The notes: generated by a model from the sequence alone, not told the origin. Shown: positions 7,987 through 15,796, numbered from the stretch's first letter. The stretch is 20,131 nucleotides of DNA from Pseudomonadota bacterium (GCA_023424215.1 JAFAEC010000062.1:1-20131), one strand, 5' to 3'. Numbers and translations: made by a program.

Positions 7987-9897
7987 CTAGCCGAGCGAAA
8001 GCTCGCGTGCTGCGCCTCTGATGGCGCGGAAGTCAGGAACCCCGCCCTGCATCACCGCATCGAGGGCCTTGCCCCGGCACGCCTCCAGTCCCGGCGTCCA
8101 CCGCATCAGGTGAAGCGCGCTGCGACCCTCCAGAACGGCGAAGGGCGCGCCGGCCATGTGCACCCGGCCGACGTAGACGCCTTGTGCCCGCTGGCCTTCG
8201 CTCACCAGGAACACGGCCTTGCCCCTGGCCGCCAGCGGCTCCATCACTGACTTGACCTCGAGAATCCTCAGGCGCTCCAGATCGGTCTCCGAGAGAACCA
8301 GGGGGTCTCCCGCCCCAAGTCCCGTCATGCGCAGGCGCTTTTCCCGTTCCGGAAGCGCCCGGCCGACGGCGTCGCCAAACGGTCCTGCGAGGTCCACACG
8401 CTCCGTCCGGCTCATCAGCCGGTCCAGCCAGGTCAGGCCGGGCGCGCTGACCTGTTCCTCGAGCGTGCGATGGTCCAGCACCCGCAGCCGATGCTCCGAA
8501 GGGCCCCAGAGGTCGGCGTCAGCCTGCATCGCGCGCCGGGTGAAGTCCGCGGGTATGGCAAAGCGGCCCTCGCCGAGCGGAGAGCAGGCCCCGTCCCGGG
8601 CGAGAGCCTCCACGCGCTTCAGGTGAAAGCCGACGAACTTGCGCCAGTCGTCCGGCCGGGCCGCGACATGGTTCTCCGTCGACCATATCCCCCCGGAAGC
8701 CGCCGCGACCTCCGCAATCGTCCCGTCCACCGCCCTGGGCTCACGCGGCGCCCCGACGACCTCCACCACCGCGCCCTTCTGGATCCTGTCGAGGCACATC
8801 ACCGAGTGGACGTCCCGCATCAGGACGTGCGCCAGACGCCCGTCTGTCGCGTCGACCACCAGCTCCTGGCTTCCGCGGGAGTAGGGGCCGGTCCGGTGCA
8901 CGCCCACGAAGGCCCCGACGAGACGTTCACGGGGTTCAAGGGCAAGAGCTCGGAGGCGGTGGCGGTCATCGGACCAGCCGCCGTCCCTGAGCGCCCGGAC
9001 GGCCGCGATCTCGCGGGCGTCCCGCTGGCTGACCTTGCGAAGCGTGCTCCGCAGATCCGGCGGCACCTTCCAGACGCCGGGCGCGAGGGCCTCAACCCAT
9101 CCCCGGCTCTCCAGATGACCGAGCCGGCGCAGCACGTCGGGTCGCCAGTGAAGCGGCAGTCTCGAGGCTTCGAGCACGCCGCCCGGCGCCTCTTCCAGCA
9201 TCACGCAGTCGAGAGGGGTGAACCGGTCCGCCTTCAGGGTCCGGGTCGGGAAGCGGTCCACCTGCGGCCCGATCAGCTCCGTGGCGAGCTCCTCGGCCGT
9301 CTCCTTGAGACCACCGTTCAGAAAGCGACGCTCAAGCGCGAGCCTGCCGCCGTCGAGGCATCGATCCCTCAAGAGGATATGCAGGTGGGGGCGCCCGGTG
9401 TCGTAGTGATCGGCGGCGATCCACTCCAGCCGGGCGCCCCGCTCCTGCGCGACCGCCTGCATCAGGCGACGCCCGTAGTCGCGCAGGTCGGGGAGAACGC
9501 AGTCGTCATCGGGGCTGACGATCAGTCGATAGTGACCTGGATCGTCGCGGCAGTTGAGGCGGAACGCCTTCGGATCGGCCTGGTCCCCCTGACCGTCGAA
9601 GAAGCGACCGCCATTCTCCGCCCCGGCGGTCTCACGTTCCAGGTAGCGCAGCTGACTGCCCAGCGCTTTCAGGGCGGCGGCGTGCGACAGGACCTTGCGG
9701 GCGATCACCATGACCCCGCGCGCCCTGACCGGCGGCGGACCGAAGGGGCGCACGCTCGGGCTGGACCGGACGCCGGCGAAATGGCGGGTGAGCGCCCGGC
9801 CCTTGAGCGCGCCAGGATGCGGCGCGCGCGGGGGCGTTTCGCGGCGGGCGGCCAGGGTGGGGCGGATCTCATGAATTTCGGACGGGACCGGGGGCAT
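7987..9897 (-). CDS. VirD2-type relaxase/mobilization nuclease (DUF3363 class)
   Basis: A 636-residue relaxase. Such proteins nick the transfer origin, stay bound to the 5' end through a tyrosine and pilot the strand into a recipient. The relaxase domain covers about residues 60-215: the candidate catalytic tyrosine is Y85 in SQLRYLERE, HYRLIVSPDD at 122-131 is the usual second motif, and the metal-binding triad motif HYDTGRPHLH at 164-173 supplies the three histidines. The remaining 400 residues fit the DUF3363 C-terminal region, ending in RGAARELSLG. The start ATG at 9895-9897 has GGAGG close upstream. It looks full length and intact, with its catalytic residues present, unlike the rest of a transfer system, which is absent. 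It may act in trans with another plasmid or ICE. Confidence 0.88.
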   Translation of the reverse strand: MPPVPSEIHEIRPTLAARRETPPRAPHPGALKGRALTRHFAGVRSSPSVRPFGPPPVRARGVMVIARKVLSHAAALKALGSQLRYLERETAGAENGGRFFDGQGDQADPKAFRLNCRDDPGHYRLIVSPDDDCVLPDLRDYGRRLMQAVAQERGARLEWIAADHYDTGRPHLHILLRDRCLDGGRLALERRFLNGGLKETAEELATELIGPQVDRFPTRTLKADRFTPLDCVMLEEAPGGVLEASRLPLHWRPDVLRRLGHLESRGWVEALAPGVWKVPPDLRSTLRKVSQRDAREIAAVRALRDGGWSDDRHRLRALALEPRERLVGAFVGVHRTGPYSRGSQELVVDATDGRLAHVLMRDVHSVMCLDRIQKGAVVEVVGAPREPRAVDGTIAEVAAASGGIWSTENHVAARPDDWRKFVGFHLKRVEALARDGACSPLGEGRFAIPADFTRRAMQADADLWGPSEHRLRVLDHRTLEEQVSAPGLTWLDRLMSRTERVDLAGPFGDAVGRALPEREKRLRMTGLGAGDPLVLSETDLERLRILEVKSVMEPLAARGKAVFLVSEGQRAQGVYVGRVHMAGAPFAVLEGRSALHLMRWTPGLEACRGKALDAVMQGGVPDFRAIRGAARELSLG

Positions 9898-9910
9898 CGA
9901 ACCTCCGTAC

Positions 9911-9937
9911 AGCGGCGGGACCCGCCGCCGGCGCTGA
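9911..9937. promoter_or_regulatory. GC dyad in the relaxase leader (candidate nic/regulatory hairpin)
   Basis: GCGGCGGG at 9912-9919 and CCCGCCGC at 9921-9928 are perfect inverted arms, and an outer CAGCG/CGCTG pair (9910-9914 and 9931-9935) is also complementary. The element sits between the relaxase ribosome binding site and the right island end. Origins of transfer often lie beside the relaxase gene with inverted repeats, but nothing else here identifies a nic site. Confidence 0.3.
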
Positions 9938-10040
9938 GGCGGCAGGCGGCGCCATTCTCCCCCGGCATGCCTCCGGTGTCCTTTCGCTGCTGGTGGACGA
10001 TGGTTTCCGACGATGGCGATCGGTTGCCGCGACGCCCGCC

Positions 10041-10133
10041 GGCGCCGCCGACATCCTGGGAGGCCTGTCGGTGGGCATCGAGGACGTTGAGGACCTGTTA
10101 GCCGACCTGACCCGGGCGCTGGACGCGGTCTAG
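10041..10133 (+). pseudogene. 3'-end remnant of the cystathionine gamma-synthase-like gene
   Basis: In frame, this reads GAADILGGLSVGIEDVEDLL and then ADLTRALDAV followed by a stop, matching the last 30 residues of the intact enzyme, with near identity from LSVGIE onward and weaker similarity before it (17/24 bases). It has no start or catalytic part. The most likely origin is the displaced original 3' end of the gene after island insertion; a divergent paralogue reduced by deletion is the alternative. Confidence 0.75.
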
Positions 10134-10136
10134 CCG
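10064..10136 (+). repeat. Right copy of 73-bp imperfect direct repeat (candidate attR)
   Basis: Matches 3753-3825 at 69 of 73 positions; the differences are A/G, C/T, C/A and G/C. It overlaps the stop codon of the MAPEG gene on the other strand. The mismatches show that the two copies either diverged after insertion or came from different strains. Confidence 0.6.
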
Positions 10137-10576
10137 GACGACAGGGCCGTCACGACCGTCAGGCCGGCGTGGCCCATCAGCCAGACGACGGCCGCGAAGT
10201 TGATCGTGAACACCTGCCCGCGCAGGGCGACGTTGTCGCCGCTGCACTGGACCAGGGTGTGGGCGATGCGGCCGATCAGGAACAGCCAGGCGGCGGCCAC
10301 GTCGATGGCGTTGACCTCGGCGGTGAGGACCAGCACGCCGGCGCCGATCCAGGCGAAGACGGGCGCCTCGAACTGGTTGGCGAGATTGCGCTGGAAGCGG
10401 GCCGACAGCGGCGCGTCGCCGTCGGCGCGGGCGAAGTCGCCCTTGCTCGCCTGCCCGCGCCGGACGGTGACCAGGCGGGTCCAGGTCAGGGCCGCGTAGA
10501 GCACCCCCACCAGTCCGAAGTGCAGGAACAGGGGCAGGAGCAGCCAGGCCGCCTGCGGGGTCAGCGTCTCAGGCAT
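10130..10576 (-). CDS. MAPEG-family membrane protein
   Basis: A 148-residue integral membrane protein of the MAPEG fold (membrane-associated eicosanoid/glutathione metabolism; bacterial members are mostly uncharacterised and may bind glutathione or lipids). Four hydrophobic segments are visible at about 10-31, 71-87, 91-110 and 122-143. The sequence RFQRNLANQFEAPVFAW at 60-76 and GRIAHTLVQ at 102-110 match the family signature of a conserved R-x-x-x-N-x-x-E before helix 2 and R-x-x-H in helix 3. The start ATG at 10574-10576 overlaps the last codons of the upstream transporter gene by 8 bp, so the two are translationally coupled. The stop codon overlaps the enzyme-gene remnant on the opposite strand. 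Catalytic activity is not predictable from this sequence. Confidence 0.82.
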   Translation of the reverse strand: MPETLTPQAAWLLLPLFLHFGLVGVLYAALTWTRLVTVRRGQASKGDFARADGDAPLSARFQRNLANQFEAPVFAWIGAGVLVLTAEVNAIDVAAAWLFLIGRIAHTLVQCSGDNVALRGQVFTINFAAVVWLMGHAGLTVVTALSSG

Positions 10577-12203
10577 GGATGTCCGCGTCCTTGCGGTCGC
10601 GGATCAGCAGTCCACCGACGACGACGGTGAGCAGGGCCACCACGACCGGGTACCACAGGCCGGCGTAGATGTTTCCGGTCGCCGCCACGATGGCGAAGGC
10701 GGTGGTCGGCAGGAAGCCGCCGAACCAGCCGTTGCCGATGTGGTAGGGCAGGGACATGGAGGTGTACCGGATCCGCGTCGGGAACATCTCCACCAAGGCC
10801 GCGGCGATCGGGCCGTAGACCATGGTCACATACAGCACGAGCACGAACAGGATGCCGACCACGAGCGGCCTGTTCACCCGGGCGCTGTCGGCCTTCAGCG
10901 GATAACCGGCCTCGGCCAGGGCGGCGGCCAGTCCGGCCTCCCATCCGGCCTTGCCGCTCAGGTCGCCGCTCAGCCCCGGAACCACCGTGTCGCCGATCCG
11001 CACCTCGGCGACCGAGCCGGCGGGGGCGGCGAGGTTGCCGTAGGTGACGCCGGCCTTCGCCAGGTATGACTTCGCCAGGTCGCAAGAGCTGTCGAACACC
11101 GTCTTGCCCACCGGATCGAACTGGAAGGAGCAGTCGGCCGGGTCGGCGACGACCGTCACCGGCGCCGAGGCCGTGGCCCGGGCCAGCTGCGGATTGGCGG
11201 CCTCGGTCAGGGCGTGGAACAGCGGGAAATAGGTCAGCGCCGCCAGCAGGCAGCCGGTCAGGATGATCGGCTTGCGGCCCACCTTGTCCGACAGCCAGCC
11301 CCAGAAGACGAAGAAGGGCGTGGCCAGCAGCAGGGCGACCGCGACCAGCACATTGGCGAGGGCCGGATCGACCTTCAGCGTCTTCTCGAGGAAGAACAGG
11401 GCGTAGAACTGGCCCGCGTACCAGACGACGGCCTGCCCGGCGGCCAGTCCGAACAGGGCCAGCAGCACCAGCTTCAGGTTGGGCCAGCGCCCGAAGCTGT
11501 CCTTCAGCGGCGTGGAAGAGGCGCGGCCCTCGGCCTTCATGCGCCGGAAGGCGGGGCTCTCGGCCAGCTTCAGCCGGATCCACAGCGACACCCCGAGCAG
11601 CAGGATCGAGACGAGGAAGGGAATGCGCCAGCCCCAGGCCTGGAAAGCGTCCTCGCCCAGCGCGGTGCGGACCCCGAGAATGACCAGCAGGCTGAGCATC
11701 AGCCCGGCGGTGGCGGTGATCTGGATGAAGCTGGTGTAGAGGCCGCGCTTTCCGGGCGGCGCATGCTCGGCGACATAGGTGGCGGCCCCGCCGTACTCCC
11801 CGCCCAGCGCCAGCCCCTGGACCAGCCGCATGGCGATCAGGATCGCCGGAGCGGCGACGCCGATGGCCGCATAGGACGGCAGCAGGCCGACCACGAAGGT
11901 CGACAGCCCCATCAGCAGCATGGTCACCAGGAAGGTGTTCTTGCGTCCCCACAGGTCGCCCAGCCGGCCGAACACCACCGCCCCGAACGGCCGCACCGCG
12001 AAGCCCGCGGCGAAGGCCATCAGGGCGAAGATGTAGCCGGTGGTCTCGTTCACCCCGGAGAAGAACTGGACAGTGATGATCGCCGCCAGCGAGCCGTACA
12101 GGTAGAAGTCGTACCACTCGATCACGGTGCCGACCGACGAGGCCAGTATGACCAGCCGGTCGCTGCGGTCGACGGTCTGCTCCTCGGCGGCGGCGTCGCT
12201 CAT
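10569..12203 (-). CDS. MHS-family (MFS) metabolite:H+ symporter with large periplasmic loop
   Basis: A 544-residue inner membrane transporter of the major facilitator superfamily, metabolite:H+ symporter branch (ProP, KgtP and relatives). Signatures are ASSVGTVIEWYDFYLYGSLA at 21-40, the motif-A copies FGRLGDLWGRKNT at 78-90 and GWLSDKVGRK at 302-311, and RLVQGLALGGEYGGA at 126-140. Twelve membrane helices can be placed. Between TM9 (about 312-332) and TM10 (about 446-466) there is an insert of about 110 polar residues with two cysteines (C358, C374), expected in the periplasm; ordinary MHS members are about 430-450 residues. The ATG at 12201-12203 has GGGAGGG just upstream and gives the family N-terminus; a longer frame exists upstream. 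The substrate is unknown. It forms an operon with the MAPEG gene. Confidence 0.9.
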   Translation of the reverse strand: MSDAAAEEQTVDRSDRLVILASSVGTVIEWYDFYLYGSLAAIITVQFFSGVNETTGYIFALMAFAAGFAVRPFGAVVFGRLGDLWGRKNTFLVTMLLMGLSTFVVGLLPSYAAIGVAAPAILIAMRLVQGLALGGEYGGAATYVAEHAPPGKRGLYTSFIQITATAGLMLSLLVILGVRTALGEDAFQAWGWRIPFLVSILLLGVSLWIRLKLAESPAFRRMKAEGRASSTPLKDSFGRWPNLKLVLLALFGLAAGQAVVWYAGQFYALFFLEKTLKVDPALANVLVAVALLLATPFFVFWGWLSDKVGRKPIILTGCLLAALTYFPLFHALTEAANPQLARATASAPVTVVADPADCSFQFDPVGKTVFDSSCDLAKSYLAKAGVTYGNLAAPAGSVAEVRIGDTVVPGLSGDLSGKAGWEAGLAAALAEAGYPLKADSARVNRPLVVGILFVLVLYVTMVYGPIAAALVEMFPTRIRYTSMSLPYHIGNGWFGGFLPTTAFAIVAATGNIYAGLWYPVVVALLTVVVGGLLIRDRKDADIHA

Positions 12204-12793
12204 CGTCCCTCCCCAGGGTTTCATCGAGCGTGCATCGTATTCCGCCCGGACGCCAGCCGCCCCACCTCTGACCGCCGGGCGTTCGTTCGAACTGGCGGCC
12301 GAAGGCCCCTGCGTCATTTCGGGGGCGCCGTGCACGCGAAATATACGTCGCTGCAGTCATCGACTGCTGTCAGACCCTCGCGCCGGCAAGAGCCCCCGCT
12401 CCCGCCAAGACTGCCGACCGGCGGAGCCGGCGGGTTCCCTGCGCCCCGGCCCAACCGTGCCGTCGGCCGCCGCCTCCGACGCTCAGGGCACAAGCGATGA
12501 GCAACAGCCATGGCCTGAGACGCTTCAGATCGGGAGGATGTGCTGACGTGCGCTTCAGCGGCGAACTGGCCCCCCGCCGGGCGATAGAAGCCGGCGGGCC
12601 CGCAATCAAGTCCGGCGGCCATTCCGGTTTCGCCACACAGCCAGCCATGGCCAATCGGCCGACGGGCAAGCAGGCTTGCCGTCGTCGAAGGTCAGACTGA
12701 TCCCGGCGGGAATCCCGGTGCGAGCTTCATATCGTGAGCCTGGTGGTGGCGGACGGCCGCGCCGGGGGTCCTGCGCAAGCGTTCAAAGACCGG
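12204..12793. promoter_or_regulatory. Long intergenic region upstream of the MHS transporter
   Basis: No gene here is supported; open frames on both strands lack homology and ribosome sites. GCAGTC-ATC-GACTGC at 12353-12367 is a perfect 6-bp dyad beside AT-rich AAATATAC at 12339-12346, a possible promoter/operator for the transporter. GGCAAGC-AG-GCTTGCC at 12665-12680 (extended by GAC/GTC) is a hairpin that could end transcription from the small genes at 12794-13110, although no T-run follows. Confidence 0.35.
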
Positions 12794-12979
12794 TCAGGCC
12801 GCGGCATCCTGGTACAGGGCCGCGAAGGCCGCTTCCGCCTCTTGCCTGTTGTTGAAGACCTGCTTCTCACGGCCGGCCAGCTCGTACACGCAGCTGCAGA
12901 CCTGTCCGCTCACGCCGATCAGCTGAACCTCGGTCAACACGAGATCACCTCTCCGGGCGAGCACCCGGCGAACGATCAT
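12794..12979 (-). CDS. Small hypothetical protein (61 aa)
   Basis: A 61-residue protein, not recognised. Its sequence starts MIVRRVLARRGDLVLTEVQL and carries a C-x-C pair in GQVCSCVYEL near residues 28-30, then a helix NNRQEAEAAFAALYQDAAA. The composition suggests a compact alpha/beta fold with an N-terminal beta-hairpin. AAGGTG lies about six bases upstream of the ATG at 12977-12979. The start overlaps the stop of the preceding small gene as ATGA, a sign of coupled translation that supports both being real. Function unknown. Confidence 0.6.
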   Translation of the reverse strand: MIVRRVLARRGDLVLTEVQLIGVSGQVCSCVYELAGREKQVFNNRQEAEAAFAALYQDAAA

Positions 12980-13110
12980 CGACGATCACCTTGCGCCTGT
13001 GCGGCGTTCACATTCCGAGACAAGCCACAGCTGCGGCAAAGCTCGGTCTGCCGCCGCTCCGACCAGAACCAGTCATGGCGGCACAGAAGGCGTTTGAGCG
13101 ACTTGAGCAT
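12976..13110 (-). CDS. Tiny cysteine-pair protein, possible zinc ribbon (44 aa)
   Basis: A 44-residue basic protein beginning MLKSLKRLLCRHDWFWSERR and continuing QTELCRSCGLSRN. The spacing C-x-H-D-W then C-x-x-C-G suggests a small zinc-binding knuckle; similar tiny C-x-H-x-W...C-x-x-C proteins occur in many proteobacterial accessory regions. The start at 13108-13110 is chosen because upstream extensions would need a TTG start; the ribosome site is weak (GTGAGA). It overlaps the next gene by ATGA. Function unknown. Confidence 0.55.
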   Translation of the reverse strand: MLKSLKRLLCRHDWFWSERRQTELCRSCGLSRNVNAAQAQGDRR

Positions 13111-13422
13111 TCTCACTGTTCCCCAACTTAAGCGCGATCTGCCGTTCTGGCAGCGCCCTGTCAACCGGAGTGATGGGAGCGTAGCGTCCGTTTCTGCTTG
13201 ATCCGACAGGAACCTGCCAATAATTGTAAGTTGTGTTCGAGAACGGACGCGCGGCCGGCTGGCTGCCCGGCGACAGCTTCAGTGAAGCCTGCCGCATACC
13301 TCACACCTCCACTCAACCGCTGGTCACATGCCGCTGGCGGTCTCTTTCTCCGTTCATTAGTTTTACCGGGAACAGATTCGGCCTCACACGGGAGGCGTGT
13401 GTCTCCTCCACCGTCGGCCGCA
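13111..13422. promoter_or_regulatory. Upstream region of the flagellin gene
   Basis: This 312-bp region lies between the two divergent gene groups. I looked for sigma-54 (GG-N10-GC) or sigma-28 sites and found no convincing match; AT-rich AATAATTGTAAG near 13220 may be promoter sequence. GGGAGG at 13390-13395 is too far from the chosen ATG to be its ribosome site. Confidence 0.3.
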
Positions 13423-15702
13423 ATGTCTGCATCGATCATCACCAACCGTTCCGCTCTCCAGGCGCTCCGCGCCGTGAACGAGGCCGCCAGAACGTTGGGG
13501 GCGACGCAGAACCGGGTTTCGACGGGGCTGAGGGTCGCCGGACCAAAGGACGACGGAGCCGTTTTCGCCATCGCTCAAGGGATGCGGGCGGAGATCATCG
13601 GATGGGGGGCGGCCGCACAGAGCCTGTCACGCGCCCGGTCCGCCCTGGATGTCGCGGGAGCGGCCCTCGAGGGGATCAACAACGATCTCATCCGGGTGAG
13701 GGAGCTGGCGTCCGCCTACGCTGACCAATCCCTCTCGGCCGGGAGCCGGGCGTTGATCCGGGCCGACATCGAGGCCCTCGTCCGCCAGGTGGACGATCAG
13801 GCGAAGCTGGCCAGTTTCGACGGGCTGAACTTCCTGAGCGGGATCGGGATCGAGGCGACAGTCTACAGCAGAGCGCAATACTCGCTCCCGGCTTCGCCGG
13901 ACACGCCCCAGTCCTTTCTGACGCCGATGTCGGCGGGAGCGGCCGCAGCCGTCTCCCGATCGATGACGACGCAAACGAACTACTCCGTACCCTATTCCTC
14001 GTTGACCCCCGACGCCTTCGCCCAGGTGAGCGGCCTGAGGGAGGTCGCCGGCGGAACAAGCCGCGGTCTGGACAGAACGATTGTCTCTGCGGGGCAGACG
14101 CTCCTGCTTGACCGTTCCAGCGATCATCTCTGGTCGAGCTACGCCACCGCGGGCCGGGTCGATTTCTGGGTGGACGCCTTCACCGATCCGAACGGACTCG
14201 AAGTCTGGCAGGACGGCGTTCGGGTGGCGGCCACGGGCCAACCCTATACGCCCGGCGGCGGTGCGACGGGCCCTGCCGTTCCCGTCGCCGGCCAGACGAT
14301 GCTCAGCTTCGACTACGACCCGTCGGCCGGCCGGGCATTTGAGATCCGCTCCACCGGAGGCGGAGTCTGGGCGTTCGAAGACGCCCGCGAAAGCGACCCC
14401 GCTTCCGCGCCGTCCGGGGCTCCGGCGGACCATTCCGTCTTCGTCCAGTCGTGGACCTCGACGTCCCTGCCTGGCGTCAACCTGAGGCCCGAGACCTCCG
14501 GGTCGGCGCCTTCAAGTCAGGGGGTAAGAAGCGTCGCGCTGGACGGCGGCGCCAATGCAGGCCGCGTGGATCTGCTCTTCGACGCCTACGAGAACGCCGA
14601 CGTGGTGGAGATTTACCAGAACGGCGTACGGGTCGCCGCCACAGGACAGCCTTCCGCTCCCGGCGGCGCAGGTGTGGGGCCCGGGGCTCCCGTCACAGGC
14701 CAGACGGTGCTGAGCTTCGACTACGATCCCTCGAACGGTCAGGCGCTGGAGTTCCGGTTCAACGAGAACAACGCTCACGCCGAAGCCGGATGGGTGGTCG
14801 CCGGCCTCGAACTCTACGCCTCGGGGTCGCCCGCCACAGCCGCCTCCTTCCCCACGTCCACGGTTCAGGTGGTGAACACCTCGACGTTCCGGCAGACTGC
14901 GGGGTCGCTCGGGCCCGATCCCGAGGACCTGAACCCGGAGACGGAAGCGACCGGAAACGCCGCCCGCAACTTCACCCTTGCCGGCGGCGACAAGGCAGGT
15001 CGGGTGGACCTATGGGTCGACGCCTACGACGACGCCGACGTCGTCGAGGTCTGGCGCAACGGCGTTCGCCTCGCCGCCAGCGGCCAGAGCTATGCGCCCG
15101 GCGGCGGGGCCGTGGCCCCGGGCGTGCCGGTCGCCGGGGACGTATTTCTGAGCTTTGACTACGATCCGGCTCTCGGTGACTCTCTGGAGTTCCGATTTAA
15201 CGAAGGGATCGACGCCCCCGGCGCCTGGACCGTCGCCGGCCTGGTGCTTCAGGACGCCTCCGCTCCCGAGCCGTCTGACCTGGCGCCCACTGTCTGGAAC
15301 CAGACCGGCGAAGTCTTTCCCGACCTGAGCTTCATCCGCTCCCACGACGGCGAGCCCCTGCTGGTGGCCAGCCGGAACATGACGGCGGCGGGCCTGCGGC
15401 TGACCGGCATCGACTGGAGCGATCCGGCGGACCTCCTCGCCCGCGTCGAGCAGGCCGTGGACAGGGCGATCGAGGCCGCTGCTCATTTCGGGACGCGAGC
15501 CAGGCTCGTCGAAACCTTGCTCGATCAGAATCGTAAGCTGCGCGACACGCTCGACAGCGGGGTCGGCAATCTCGTCGATGCGGATCTGGCCAGGGAGGCG
15601 GCCAGGCTTCAGGCCCAGGAGGTCAGACAGCAGCTGGCGGTTCAGACGCTCGGGATTGCAAACGCCGAACCCGACTGGATGCTCAGCCTGTTCAGATCCT
15701 GA
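13423..15702 (+). CDS. Oversized flagellin with three-module variable domain
   Basis: A 759-residue flagellin. The N-terminal D0/D1 part (1-140) is clear: MSASIITNRSALQALRAVNE, then RVSTGLRVAGPKDDGAVFAI at 31-50, then helices up to SFDGLNFLSG. The C-terminal D1/D0 part is about 655-759, with NLVDADLAREAARLQAQEVR at 716-735 and QTLGIANAEPDWMLSLFRS at the end. Family members of this type are usually about 270-400 residues. The extra length comes from the middle, where three related modules occur at about 243-320, 379-466 and 525-612, each with AGRVD, an acidic D-A-x-x-x-D segment, GVRVAATGQ, PGGG and SFDYDP. They look like beta-sandwich units, possibly calcium-binding. The ATG at 13423 is chosen by alignment to flagellin N-termini; the frame is open further upstream and has a GTG at 13399 behind GGAGG. 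No other flagellar gene is nearby. Confidence 0.88.
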   Translation: MSASIITNRSALQALRAVNEAARTLGATQNRVSTGLRVAGPKDDGAVFAIAQGMRAEIIGWGAAAQSLSRARSALDVAGAALEGINNDLIRVRELASAYADQSLSAGSRALIRADIEALVRQVDDQAKLASFDGLNFLSGIGIEATVYSRAQYSLPASPDTPQSFLTPMSAGAAAAVSRSMTTQTNYSVPYSSLTPDAFAQVSGLREVAGGTSRGLDRTIVSAGQTLLLDRSSDHLWSSYATAGRVDFWVDAFTDPNGLEVWQDGVRVAATGQPYTPGGGATGPAVPVAGQTMLSFDYDPSAGRAFEIRSTGGGVWAFEDARESDPASAPSGAPADHSVFVQSWTSTSLPGVNLRPETSGSAPSSQGVRSVALDGGANAGRVDLLFDAYENADVVEIYQNGVRVAATGQPSAPGGAGVGPGAPVTGQTVLSFDYDPSNGQALEFRFNENNAHAEAGWVVAGLELYASGSPATAASFPTSTVQVVNTSTFRQTAGSLGPDPEDLNPETEATGNAARNFTLAGGDKAGRVDLWVDAYDDADVVEVWRNGVRLAASGQSYAPGGGAVAPGVPVAGDVFLSFDYDPALGDSLEFRFNEGIDAPGAWTVAGLVLQDASAPEPSDLAPTVWNQTGEVFPDLSFIRSHDGEPLLVASRNMTAAGLRLTGIDWSDPADLLARVEQAVDRAIEAAAHFGTRARLVETLLDQNRKLRDTLDSGVGNLVDADLAREAARLQAQEVRQQLAVQTLGIANAEPDWMLSLFRS
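14149..15258 (+). repeat. Three diverged in-gene modules of the flagellin variable region
   Basis: Modules lie at 14149-14382, 14557-14820 and 14995-15258, with offsets of 408 and 438 bp. Each encodes AGRVD...D...VEVWxNGVRxAAxGQ...PGGG...PVxGxxxLSFDYDPxxGxxxExR. Linkers before modules 2 and 3 also share a PET segment and a GG-x-x-AGRVDL lead-in, so the duplicated unit is about 140 residues. Modules 2 and 3 are more alike than module 1. Confidence 0.85.
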
Positions 15703-15796
15703 GAAAGCGCTCCTCCGAGATGGTCGTTTGAACCAGTTCGTTCCGCCCAGCACACGTCAGCGGAGCTTCGACCAGAGAGCGCAACAAGCAGGGGAG

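Larger units (their letters stand above)
3753..10136. mobile_element. Putative integrated genomic island (mobilizable-element remnant)
   Basis: The block is bounded by the 73-bp repeat copies and holds an AlpA/excisionase-like HTH protein, an XRE regulator, a hypothetical protein, a HipB/HipA pair and a VirD2-type relaxase of the DUF3363 class, with chromosomal-type metabolic genes on both sides. At the right end the enzyme-gene remnant runs directly into the stop codon of the MAPEG gene, which suggests that the two genes were tail-to-tail before insertion. No recombinase, type IV secretion gene or replication gene is visible, so the element is either a decayed remnant or depends on functions elsewhere. 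A duplication of the enzyme gene followed by deletion would give a similar picture and cannot be excluded. Confidence 0.6.

Noticed and set aside
8470..10101. 543-codon plus-strand frame across the relaxase
   Set aside because: Antisense shadow of the relaxase gene, with no recognisable motif; it also runs through the enzyme-gene remnant in a different frame.
11214..12500. 428-codon plus-strand frame across the MHS transporter
   Set aside because: Its composition (rich in Q, H, R, G and P) is typical of an antisense frame; the transporter on the minus strand is certain.
13320..13350. Sigma-54 promoter CTGGCGGTCTCTTTCT upstream of the flagellin
   Set aside because: It lacks the GC of the -12 element, so it is too poor a match to annotate.
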